48,606 nt of DNA, taken from assembly GCA_004554665.1 (NCBI GenBank), contig SFKY01000009.1:1-48606 (forward strand), read 5' to 3'. The DNA is from Bacteroidales bacterium. GTDB lineage: Bacteria; Bacteroidota; Bacteroidia; Bacteroidales; Bacteroidaceae. Position numbers and translations under genes: made by a program. The stretch's first letter is position 1. Each line of letters opens with the position of its first letter. A model generated the notes under the pieces. The model made no database searches. It was not told where the DNA came from and was given only the letters and a program-made list of their open reading frames with translations. Below, in pieces: positions 1-7,416 of the stretch.

Positions 1-56
1 ACAGGAAAAATGCAAAAATAGCAGCATAGGAATCAGCGAATCAATGACAGCAGTAT

Positions 57-99
57 AAAAACAGAAAAAGAGGATGTGCCTATTATGACACACCCTCTT
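57..99 (-). terminator. Rho-independent terminator after mfd
   Basis: An 11-base inverted repeat (arms 68-78 and 89-99, one A:C mismatch, 10-base loop) lies just past the mfd stop. On the minus strand the hairpin is followed by TTTTTCTGTTTTTA, a good U-tract. Seen directly; function inferred from shape and position. Confidence 0.7.
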
Positions 100-154
100 C
101 TTGATACAGTCGCAGAAATCGAGCCTGTACCTATTTCCACATGATCAATCACTA

Positions 155-3100
155 TTATCCGTTCATACTGTCCATCTCGCGCAATAGCTCCACAGCCTCT
201 GCCACTGAGCGCACGCCCGAGACATGCAGCAACCGCCTGCCCTTGACCTCCTTCAGGTCGCATCTGCGCGGATGCGTGGCCATGAAGTTCACCACCTTAC
301 CAAACGTATTGCTCTGATAGTAGGCACTTTCAGGATTACCCACCAGCTGCAAGGCCATGCGCCCCTGCTTCAACAGTATCTTCTCGCAGCCCATACGCTT
401 GCCCAGTCGGCGCAACGCCACCACGCGCATGAGTTCTTCGCCCTCGTGGGGCACAGGACCGAAACGGTCTATCAGCCGTTGGCGGTAAGCCTCCAAGGCA
501 GCATCGTCTGTGATATTATCCAGTTCGCGATAGAGCAACATGCGCTCGCTGCTGCCGGGGATGTAAGTCTCGGGGAAAAACATCTCCAGATCGCTCTCAA
601 TGGCACAGTCTTCCACAAACTCGTCGCCGCTCAGCTCGCGACCGGCAGCTATCTCTTCAGCATACAGATCACCAAACTCGTCGTTTTTCAGTTCTGTGAC
701 AGCCTGTGAGAGTATCTTCTGGTACGTCTCATAACCCAAATCCTCCATAAATCCGCTCTGTTCGGCACCCAACAGGTTGCCAGCGCCACGGATATCCAGG
801 TCTTGCATGGCCAGATTGAAGCCGCTACCCAGTTCGGAGAAAGTCTCCAGCGCCTCCAATCGCCGCCGGGCCTCGGGGGTGAGCACCGACTTGGGCGGTG
901 CCAGCAGATAGCAGAAAGCCTTGCGATTGCTCCGCCCCACCCGACCGCGCATCTGGTGCAGGTCGGAGAGACCGAAACGGTGCGCATCGTTGATGATGAT
1001 GGTATTGGCGTTGGAGATATCAATGCCGTTCTCCACGATGGTGGTGGAAAGCAGCACATCGTAGTCATAGTTGATAAAGCCCATCAGTATCTTCTCCAGT
1101 TCCTCGGGAGCCATCTGCCCATGCCCGATGGCTATGCGGCAGTCGGGCACATATTTCTCTATCAGGCGTGCTATCTCGGTGAGGTTGGAGATACGGTCGT
1201 TGACGAAGAACACCTGCCCGTTGCGGCTCATCTCAAAGTTGATGGCCTCTGCTATCACCTCGTGGCCGTAAGTGGCCAGTTCGGTATGGATGGGATAACG
1301 GTTAGGCGGCGGCGTGCGGATGATGCTCATGTCCCTTGCGCCCATGAGCGAGAACTGGAGCGTACGCGGAATGGGCGTTGCCGACATGGTGAGCGTGTCG
1401 ACATTGGTCTTGACGGTACGCAACTTCTCCTTGGTGGCCACGCCAAACTTCTGTTCCTCATCGATGATGAGCAGCCCCAAGTCCTTCCACTTCACCTGCT
1501 TGCCTATGAGCTTGTGGGTGCCCACCAATATATCTATCTTGCCGTCGGCCAGATCCTGCAACACCTGCGATGTCTGCCCGGACGTGCGCGCCCTACTGAG
1601 GTAGTCGACCCGCACGGGGAAGTTTTTCAACCTATCGCGGAAGGTCTGGTAATGCTGAAAGGCCAGCACCGTGGTCGGCACGAGCACAGCCACCTGCTTA
1701 GAGTCGCACGCAGCCTTGAAGGCGGCGCGCACAGCCACCTCGGTCTTGCCGAAGCCCACATCGCCACACACCAGACGGTCCATCGGGCGCGCCCGCTCCA
1801 TGTCTGCCTTCACCTCCTGCGTGGCACGTAGCTGGTCAGGCGTGTCCTCGTAGAGGAAACTGGCCTCGAGCTCGTTTTGCATAAACGTGTCGGCACTGAA
1901 AGCAAACCCTCGCTCGTGCCGTCTACGCGCATAGAGCTTGATCAGGTCGCGCGCAATGTCCTTGATACGCTTCTTGGCCCGTTCCTTGAGCCTGTCCCAG
2001 GCGCCGGTGCCGAGTGTAGACAGCCGCGGGGGCTCGCCGGTGTCCTGACGGCGATACTTGCTGATTTTATAGAGCGAATGGATGGAGACATCTACCTTGT
2101 CGCCATGCTGGTAGATGATACGGATGACCTCCTGGTAGCTGTCGCCCGACGGCACGCGCACCAGACCGCCAAACTTGCCGATTCCCAAGTCCACGTGCAC
2201 GATAAAGTCGCCCGGCTCCAGCTCGTGCAGTTCCTTCATGGTAAGCGCCATCTTGCCCGTGCGGGCATGGTCGCTCCGCAAGGAGTACTTGTGGAAACGG
2301 TCGAATATCTGGTGGTCGGTAAAGCAGCACAGGCGCAGGGAGTTGTCGGCAAATCCCTCGTGCAGGGTCTTGTCCACAGCCTCGAATCCGATACCGCACC
2401 GCTGTGCATCGTGCGAAGTGCGCTCACGGTCGGATCCCATCTCATCGAAGATGTCGCGCAGACGCTGCTGCTGTTTGGCACTGTCGGCAAGGATATAGAG
2501 CCTGTAGCCCTGCAACAGGTAATCGTCGAGCGACTGGCGGAGCAGGTCAAAGTTCTTATGGTACAGGGGCTGCGGCGTGATGTCAAACTTGAGCACCGCC
2601 GAGCCACCCACCTCATTCCCCTCCTTGGCATCCATGCCGGCATGGGGGCCAAACTCGGCCATGCGGAACCGCGCCACATCTTCCACAAACGTGGTGGGAG
2701 CACACAAGGCACGCTCCTTGCGCATATCTCTCAGGATGCGCTCGCGCTCCATCTCGGTGGCACCCTCCAGACGCTCTGCCAGCGCCTGCGAGGAAAACCC
2801 GTCGCGAAACACCTGTTCCACTATGCCGTGTACGTAGGTCCAATCGCGCATCACGAGCAGCGAGCGCTCGGGCAACAGGCGCAGGAGCGACACGCGGTCG
2901 GTATCGAAAGCCGTGAGTTCGGGCACGATGTCCACCTCCTGCCGCCGTTCTCGCGACAACTGGTCCTGCACCTCAAAGGTGCGGATGGTGTCGATGTCGT
3001 CGCCGAAGAAGTCGATACGATAAGGATATTCGCAAGCGTAGGAGTAGACATCGAGGATGCTGCCACGCAGGGCAAACTGGCCGGGCTCATAGACATAGTC

Positions 3101-3616
3101 CACACCCTCAAACTGCAGTTCACGCAACTGGCTCACCACTTGCGACACGTCTACCGTCTGCCCCACCGCCAAGTGCAGGCGCCTATTGTCCAGCTGCTGC
3201 TTGTTGACCACCAGTTCGGCCAGTGCCTCAGGGTAGGTCACCACATAGAGCAGGGCACCCTCGGCCAGACTGGTAATGCGGGTAAGCACCTCGGTACGCA
3301 GTATCTCGCTGGCTGCATCGCGCTGCCCATATTTTACCGAGCGGCGATAGCCCGACGGGAAGAAGAGCACCTGCTCCTGCCCCATGGTCTGTGTCAGGTC
3401 GTGGTAGAAATAGCCTGCCTCGTCGGCATCCTGCAAGACAAACACCACCGGGCGGCCCACCCGCTGCGAGACAGAAGCAAACAAGAGCGGCGTGGCAGAG
3501 CACGACAGCCCCTGCAGGTAGATGCGGCGCACCACCTCATCGTCCATCAGCCTTACCAGTGCGCCCGCCTGCGGACTCGCACCGTATAAAGTACAAAAAT
3601 CGTGTATGGTCATCAT
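155..3616 (-). CDS. mfd: Transcription-repair coupling factor Mfd
   Basis: Mfd is the cytoplasmic DNA translocase that removes RNA polymerase stalled at lesions and recruits the UvrABC excision machinery. The reading frame is about 1,153 residues, close to the usual 1,150. In order it shows the UvrB-like N-terminal region, a CarD/RID-type RNA polymerase interaction domain (LEPGDFIVHVDLGIGKFGG), a RecG-like helicase core with Walker A GDVGFGKTEVA and Walker B DEEQKFGV, and a TRCF C-terminal domain. The frame is open 14 codons further upstream (to 3658), but the paired ATG codons at 3614-3616 and 3611-3613 start the recognisable MMTIHDF sequence and fit the family. The gene follows the glycosyltransferase gene on the same strand with a 48-base gap, so co-transcription is possible. 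A good terminator lies past its stop. Identification is secure. Confidence 0.97.
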   Translation of the reverse strand: MMTIHDFCTLYGASPQAGALVRLMDDEVVRRIYLQGLSCSATPLLFASVSQRVGRPVVFVLQDADEAGYFYHDLTQTMGQEQVLFFPSGYRRSVKYGQRDAASEILRTEVLTRITSLAEGALLYVVTYPEALAELVVNKQQLDNRRLHLAVGQTVDVSQVVSQLRELQFEGVDYVYEPGQFALRGSILDVYSYACEYPYRIDFFGDDIDTIRTFEVQDQLSRERRQEVDIVPELTAFDTDRVSLLRLLPERSLLVMRDWTYVHGIVEQVFRDGFSSQALAERLEGATEMERERILRDMRKERALCAPTTFVEDVARFRMAEFGPHAGMDAKEGNEVGGSAVLKFDITPQPLYHKNFDLLRQSLDDYLLQGYRLYILADSAKQQQRLRDIFDEMGSDRERTSHDAQRCGIGFEAVDKTLHEGFADNSLRLCCFTDHQIFDRFHKYSLRSDHARTGKMALTMKELHELEPGDFIVHVDLGIGKFGGLVRVPSGDSYQEVIRIIYQHGDKVDVSIHSLYKISKYRRQDTGEPPRLSTLGTGAWDRLKERAKKRIKDIARDLIKLYARRRHERGFAFSADTFMQNELEASFLYEDTPDQLRATQEVKADMERARPMDRLVCGDVGFGKTEVAVRAAFKAACDSKQVAVLVPTTVLAFQHYQTFRDRLKNFPVRVDYLSRARTSGQTSQVLQDLADGKIDILVGTHKLIGKQVKWKDLGLLIIDEEQKFGVATKEKLRTVKTNVDTLTMSATPIPRTLQFSLMGARDMSIIRTPPPNRYPIHTELATYGHEVIAEAINFEMSRNGQVFFVNDRISNLTEIARLIEKYVPDCRIAIGHGQMAPEELEKILMGFINYDYDVLLSTTIVENGIDISNANTIIINDAHRFGLSDLHQMRGRVGRSNRKAFCYLLAPPKSVLTPEARRRLEALETFSELGSGFNLAMQDLDIRGAGNLLGAEQSGFMEDLGYETYQKILSQAVTELKNDEFGDLYAEEIAAGRELSGDEFVEDCAIESDLEMFFPETYIPGSSERMLLYRELDNITDDAALEAYRQRLIDRFGPVPHEGEELMRVVALRRLGKRMGCEKILLKQGRMALQLVGNPESAYYQSNTFGKVVNFMATHPRRCDLKEVKGRRLLHVSGVRSVAEAVELLREMDSMNG

Positions 3617-3664
3617 ATCGTCATACGCCACACGCACCCGCACATCTGCGGGCGCCAAGCGGCA

Positions 3665-4417
3665 TTATCCCTCCTTGATCTTGGGATACTTGCGGAACCA
3701 GCCATCCCAACGGAGACGCATCACACCGAAGAATGCCTCGCCGAAGATGCCTCCGCTCATCTTGCTCGTTCCCTCGCGCCTGTTCACAAAGATGACAGGC
3801 ACCTCCTTGATCTTGAAGCCTATCTTGTAGGCCGTAAACTTCATCTCTATCTGGAAACCATAGCCCTTGAACCGCACCTCGTCGAGCGGGATGGTGGCCA
3901 GCACACGGCGCTTGTAGCACTTGAAGCCGGCGGTGGTGTCGTGAACCTTAAAACCGGTCACCATGCGCACATACTTGGACGCGAAGTAGCTCATCAGCAC
4001 GCGCCCGATGGGCCAGTTGACCACATTCACACCGCTCACATAGCGCGAGCCGATGGCCACATCGTAACCCTCGTCGTGGCATGCGGCATAGAGACGTGGC
4101 AGGTCGTTGGGGTCGTGGCTGAAGTCGGCATCCATCTCGAAGATATAGTCGTATCCATGTGCCAGCGCCCACTTGAAACCCGTGATATAGGCCGTGCCCA
4201 AACCCAGCTTGCCGCTCCGCTCAATGAGGAAGAGACGGTCGCCAAACTCGGTCTCCATCAGCCGGTGCACAATCTTCGCCGTGCCATCGGGACTACCGTC
4301 GTCGATAACGAGTATGTGGAAACACTTATCCAATGAGAATACGGCACGGATGATCTTCTCCATGTTTTCCTTCTCATTGTACGTAGGGATAATTACAATA
4401 CTGTCACTCTGGTTCAT
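3665..4417 (-). CDS. GT2 glycosyltransferase, polyprenol-phosphate mannose synthase-like (DPM1 type)
   Basis: A 250-residue family 2 glycosyltransferase. By homology it moves a sugar, probably mannose, from a nucleotide sugar to polyprenyl phosphate at the cytoplasmic face of the membrane. It has the GT-A start IVIIPTYNEKENM, the DDGSPDGT nucleotide-binding motif, the MDADFSHDP metal-binding DxD region, and the TTAGFKCYKR and FKGYGFQIEM segments typical of DPM1-like enzymes. No C-terminal membrane anchor follows the catalytic domain, as in short DPM1 enzymes. ATG start at 4415-4417. A good Bacteroidales promoter lies at 4465-4494, and a 22-bp palindrome array lies further upstream at 4539-4626. 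Family is secure; the exact sugar and lipid are inferred. Confidence 0.9.
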   Translation of the reverse strand: MNQSDSIVIIPTYNEKENMEKIIRAVFSLDKCFHILVIDDGSPDGTAKIVHRLMETEFGDRLFLIERSGKLGLGTAYITGFKWALAHGYDYIFEMDADFSHDPNDLPRLYAACHDEGYDVAIGSRYVSGVNVVNWPIGRVLMSYFASKYVRMVTGFKVHDTTAGFKCYKRRVLATIPLDEVRFKGYGFQIEMKFTAYKIGFKIKEVPVIFVNRREGTSKMSGGIFGEAFFGVMRLRWDGWFRKYPKIKEG

Positions 4418-4464
4418 AGTTGTTGCTTTACAGGCACGTCATCGCGCGCCACCTATTCATATTG

Positions 4465-4494
4465 CAAAGATAAACTAAAAAGGGCGCAATCAAA
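4465..4494 (-). promoter_or_regulatory. Promoter of the GT2 gene
   Basis: Read on the minus strand: TTTG (4491-4494), 18 bases, then TATCTTTG (4465-4472). This matches the Bacteroidales sigma-ABfr consensus. The ATG is 48 bases downstream. Confidence 0.7.
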
Positions 4495-4538
4495 AGGAAA
4501 AAGCCAAGTTTTTTTCTCTCAGTTGCCGTTTTTACAGC

Positions 4539-4626
4539 CCGTACCCCAATTGGTGTACGAGCGTATGGCAGTTGCGATACGGGCGTACGGCAGTTGCGAT
4601 ACGACCGTACGGCAGTTGCGATACGA
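4539..4626. repeat. Four-unit 22-bp palindromic tandem array
   Basis: Four contiguous 22-base units (4539-4560, 4561-4582, 4583-4604, 4605-4626), each of the form [cg]CGTA-N12-TACG[ag]. Units 2-4 share the core GGCAGTTGCGA. Unit 1 has a different, almost perfectly palindromic core (GTACcCCAATTGGtGTAC). The array lies 45-130 bases upstream of the GT2 promoter, in the gap between that gene and the TPR/HTH regulator. The rest of 4418-4692 holds nothing else I recognise. Confidence 0.85.
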
Positions 4627-4692
4627 CCTCGAAATGCGGTTTTGACCGGCAACAAACGGAATCAGGGAGGTGCACCTACGCCCACCAAGAGA

Positions 4693-6417
4693 CTACAGGC
4701 GGCGCAGGTGCTGGTCGAGATTGCGTGCGCCACGCTCATGGAAAAGCCTATCATTGATCTGGCTACGCATGTTGCTCACCCGCTGCTTGGTTAGTCCGAG
4801 AAGCGTGGCTACCTCGGTGGGGATGAAGTTGAGCCTGGTGAGGATACATAGCCTGATTTCCTTCTCCGTGAGCTGCAGGTCGGGCTGCCGTAGTGTCTCG
4901 TAGAAATGGGGGAACACCCGCTGGACCAGTCCGTCCAGATCCTCCCACTCGCTGTCGGCCGGCATGGCCGCGCGGTTGGCGTGGCGGTGCAGCTGCTGGA
5001 CGATATCGTGCCGCAGCAAGGCCTGCTCCATATCCCACTGCTCCACATGCACAAACTCTTCATGCAACTGCTGCTGGAGGCGGTTGACCTCTTGCTCTTT
5101 CTCGTCCTTGTACCGCCTGATGTCGCGCTTGGCAACAGCCAGTTCGCGGGATGCCCGTTCACAGCGCAGGAGTGTGTCGAGATACTTCTTGTTCATCGTG
5201 CGCGCCTGCTCCATCGTCTTGGCACGCTGACGGGCCATATATCGGTAGCTGAGAGCCACAAGCAGCACCATGACGGCCGCGCCCCAGTAGAGGGCTGTCC
5301 ACAACCGGCGGCTCTCGCGCGTCTTCTCCTCGGCTATACGCTGGTTTTCGGAGTAGTCGTAGAGTGCCTGGGTGCGGCTGAGCTCGCGCATGGCATTGTG
5401 CATCACGGCGCTGTCGTTGAGATTGGTGTAGAGGATGGCGTACTTAGCCACCGAGTCGGGCTGGTGAAGCTGCCGATAGGTGAGCATCAGGCCCCGATAG
5501 CCATTCTCCAGAGCGACCATATTGGTGGTATAAGTGAGAAGCTTGTGGTAGCACCATAGCGCCGAGTCTAACCGCGACACGCCCTGATAGTAATAACCCA
5601 GTTGGTTGTAATACTGCTCCTTGCCGGGCGCTATCTCTCCGTGGGCATCGAAAAATCCGGAGTGTACCCGATACTCGTCGAGCAGAGCCTTGGCAGCCGT
5701 ATAGCGATGGTGCAGGAGATGGTAATGGATGACAAAAGGCAACTTGCCTACCGCCAGGTCGCGCCTGCCCAGCGCCCGGTAGGTCTCATAGGCCAACTGG
5801 GTGATTTGGGCCACGGAGTCTTCCCTGTTGAGGAGGAAGTAGGCGGCAGCGATACGAAACGAGTGATGCAGCATCTCCATCGTATCTTTGGCCAACTGGG
5901 CAAAGTGTACGGCTTGGAGTGTCATGGCAATCTCTTGCTGGGGATACTGCTGGCTGTGGAAGAGGTCGGCCATCTGTCCATAGAGCCTGCTCACGAGCAG
6001 GAAGTCGCAATCGGCGCGCGTGGTGTCGGCCTCGGCCACCGCCTCGCGAAAGTATTGCAGGGCCATCGGACTGTTGTGGCGGTCGCGATAGATGCTGGCC
6101 ATCATGTAGAGGGCCTGCGTGCGGTCCTTCCGATTGCCGTGATGACGATAATAGGCCAGCACATCGTCCATATAGGTAATGGTGTCCAAGGGTTTGGACT
6201 CCTGATACAGGGCCTGCGTACGCAACAACAGATAGCGCATGCGGTCGGCACGCGAATAAGCGGCAGTGCTGTCGGCGGCACGGTCGAGCACAGCCAGCGC
6301 CTCATCGGGGCTGCCGTCCAGCAGTGCCTCGGCACGGCGCAGGGTTTCGCGCTCGCCTCGCTCTCCGGCACAGGCAGCCACCATCAAACCTATCATCAGA
6401 TAAAGTATCTTTTTCAT
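4693..6417 (-). CDS. Membrane-spanning TPR lipoprotein with cytoplasmic LuxR-like HTH
   Basis: 574 residues from the ATG at 6415-6417. The frame is open upstream, but this start gives a clean lipoprotein signal, MKKILYLMIGLMVAAC, with the lipobox Cys at residue 16. Domains in order: lipid anchor; roughly 330 residues of TPR-like helical repeats, predicted periplasmic; a transmembrane segment (LYWGAAVMVLLVALSYRYM); a coiled coil rich in Lys, Arg, Glu and Gln; and a C-terminal helix-turn-helix (LTEKEIRLCILTRLNFIPTEVATLLGLTKQRVSNMRSQ) resembling the LuxR/GerE fold. The arrangement suggests a single-chain regulator that senses outside and acts at DNA inside. Such proteins are common and little studied in Bacteroidales. 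Ligand and targets are unknown. The neighbouring Crp-type regulator gene (6593-7186) is on the same strand upstream. Confidence 0.8.
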   Translation of the reverse strand: MKKILYLMIGLMVAACAGERGERETLRRAEALLDGSPDEALAVLDRAADSTAAYSRADRMRYLLLRTQALYQESKPLDTITYMDDVLAYYRHHGNRKDRTQALYMMASIYRDRHNSPMALQYFREAVAEADTTRADCDFLLVSRLYGQMADLFHSQQYPQQEIAMTLQAVHFAQLAKDTMEMLHHSFRIAAAYFLLNREDSVAQITQLAYETYRALGRRDLAVGKLPFVIHYHLLHHRYTAAKALLDEYRVHSGFFDAHGEIAPGKEQYYNQLGYYYQGVSRLDSALWCYHKLLTYTTNMVALENGYRGLMLTYRQLHQPDSVAKYAILYTNLNDSAVMHNAMRELSRTQALYDYSENQRIAEEKTRESRRLWTALYWGAAVMVLLVALSYRYMARQRAKTMEQARTMNKKYLDTLLRCERASRELAVAKRDIRRYKDEKEQEVNRLQQQLHEEFVHVEQWDMEQALLRHDIVQQLHRHANRAAMPADSEWEDLDGLVQRVFPHFYETLRQPDLQLTEKEIRLCILTRLNFIPTEVATLLGLTKQRVSNMRSQINDRLFHERGARNLDQHLRRL

Positions 6418-6592
6418 GTCTCTCGTGTATCCAATTCTTTCCGGCACCTTAAATTGACCCGGACAGCGGGCCGAAAGGCATCCCAAACATCATCACAACG
6501 TGTCATCCCTATTCGCCAACAGACAAGAAAAAGAACCATAGCGTGCCATCTCCTCTACAGACATGGCCTACATGCGGGCTGCGCGGACACCC

Positions 6593-7186
6593 TTACTTTT
6601 TCAGCACGGCCGTACGCACGCGGCTCAACGTCTCCGGTGTCATCTGCAGATAGCTGGCAATATAGATAAGCGGAGCCCGGAGTATCACCTGCGGCATGAT
6701 CTTGCACATCTTCTGGTACCTGTCTTGCGAGGTCTCGAAGCGTACGAGGTCGGCATGCACCTGCGATACAATGAGACTCTCTTCCAACATCTTGCGGTAG
6801 AGTATCTGTATGTTGACATTGTGCAGCGCCACCTCCTCCAAACGTGCCTTGGGCATCGCAAAGACCCATGTGGGCTCCAGCGCCTCTATCTGCAGGCGCG
6901 TGGGTTCCTCCTTGAAGAGGCTCTCTATACACATGACAATACCACCCTCGACCGACATGTGCTCCGTGAGCTCCTTGCCGTTCTTGAAATAAAACTGGCG
7001 TGTCATTCCCTTGGCCACATAGAGTAAGTCTTTGCACACTTCGCCTTCCGAAAGTATCATCTGCCCTTTCAGATACTTCCTCGGTACAAGGATGCTCTCC
7101 AGTATATCGAGCTCCGAATGGGTCATGGTGCTGTACTTACGGGCCAATTCACGAGCCACGTCGCGGATGGTGTTGAATTTTTCCAT
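6593..7186 (-). CDS. Crp/Fnr-family transcriptional regulator
   Basis: 197 residues. The N-terminal part is a cyclic-nucleotide-binding-like beta-roll (GQMILSEGEVCKDLLYVAKGMTRQFYF, then HMSVEGGIVMCIESLF). The C-terminal part is a Crp-type helix-turn-helix (APLIYIASYLQMTPETLSRVRTA). I see no clear cAMP-binding signature, and no N-terminal FNR-type cysteine cluster, so the effector is unknown. Proteins of this shape in Bacteroidota often answer to redox or stress. ATG start at 7184-7186. A TACCTTTG box at 7308-7315 would give a leader of about 115 bases. The 106-bp inverted-repeat structure at 7296-7401 contains that box. Confidence 0.85.
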   Translation of the reverse strand: MEKFNTIRDVARELARKYSTMTHSELDILESILVPRKYLKGQMILSEGEVCKDLLYVAKGMTRQFYFKNGKELTEHMSVEGGIVMCIESLFKEEPTRLQIEALEPTWVFAMPKARLEEVALHNVNIQILYRKMLEESLIVSQVHADLVRFETSQDRYQKMCKIMPQVILRAPLIYIASYLQMTPETLSRVRTAVLKK

Positions 7187-7295
7187 GTGGTTAACCTCCT
7201 GCTATAAGATGTTTATTGTTAGTATTGTACATGTCCGGCACAAGCATCAGCCAATGGCGGGGATGACAAAGCATCTCCCAAATGTTCAGAAACAA

Positions 7296-7401
7296 ACTGC
7301 CGGGTAGCAAAGGTAGATATAAAAATCGGGAAATCACACGTTTTCACATTTTTTATTTTATAAAATTCCCCGTTTTTTTTTCACCTTTGCCACCCGGCAG
7401 T
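7296..7401. repeat. 106-bp inverted-repeat element with 19-bp arms
   Basis: The left arm ACTGCCGGGTAGCAAAGGT (7296-7314) and the right arm ACCTTTGCCACCCGGCAGT (7383-7401) are reverse complements at 18 of 19 positions. They enclose 68 very AT-rich bases between the lepA stop and the Crp-type gene. The left arm contains TACCTTTG on the minus strand, a -7 box candidate for the Crp-type gene. No flanking target duplication is visible. It could be a compound lepA terminator, a cruciform regulator, a small MITE or an invertible segment. Confidence 0.75.
7308..7315 (-). promoter_or_regulatory. Putative -7 box of the Crp/Fnr-type gene
   Basis: TACCTTTG on the minus strand, lying in the left arm of the 19-bp inverted repeat. 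No convincing -33 TTTG is present, so support is partial. Confidence 0.4.
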
Positions 7402-7416
7402 GTCTGGTTGGTCTGT

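Noticed and set aside
1877..3589. 570-residue open frame antisense to mfd
   Set aside because: It is the mirror of a secure gene, has low-complexity His/Leu-rich composition and no domain. Long antisense frames are expected with the GC-rich third positions seen here.
4539..4626. CRISPR array
   Set aside because: Units are contiguous with no unique spacers, there are only four, and no cas gene is in the window. The same holds for arrays A-D.
7296..7401. Phase-variable invertible promoter stated as fact
   Set aside because: The enclosed segment is short, no site-specific recombinase gene is nearby, and no inversion evidence can be had from one sequence. Kept only as a finding.
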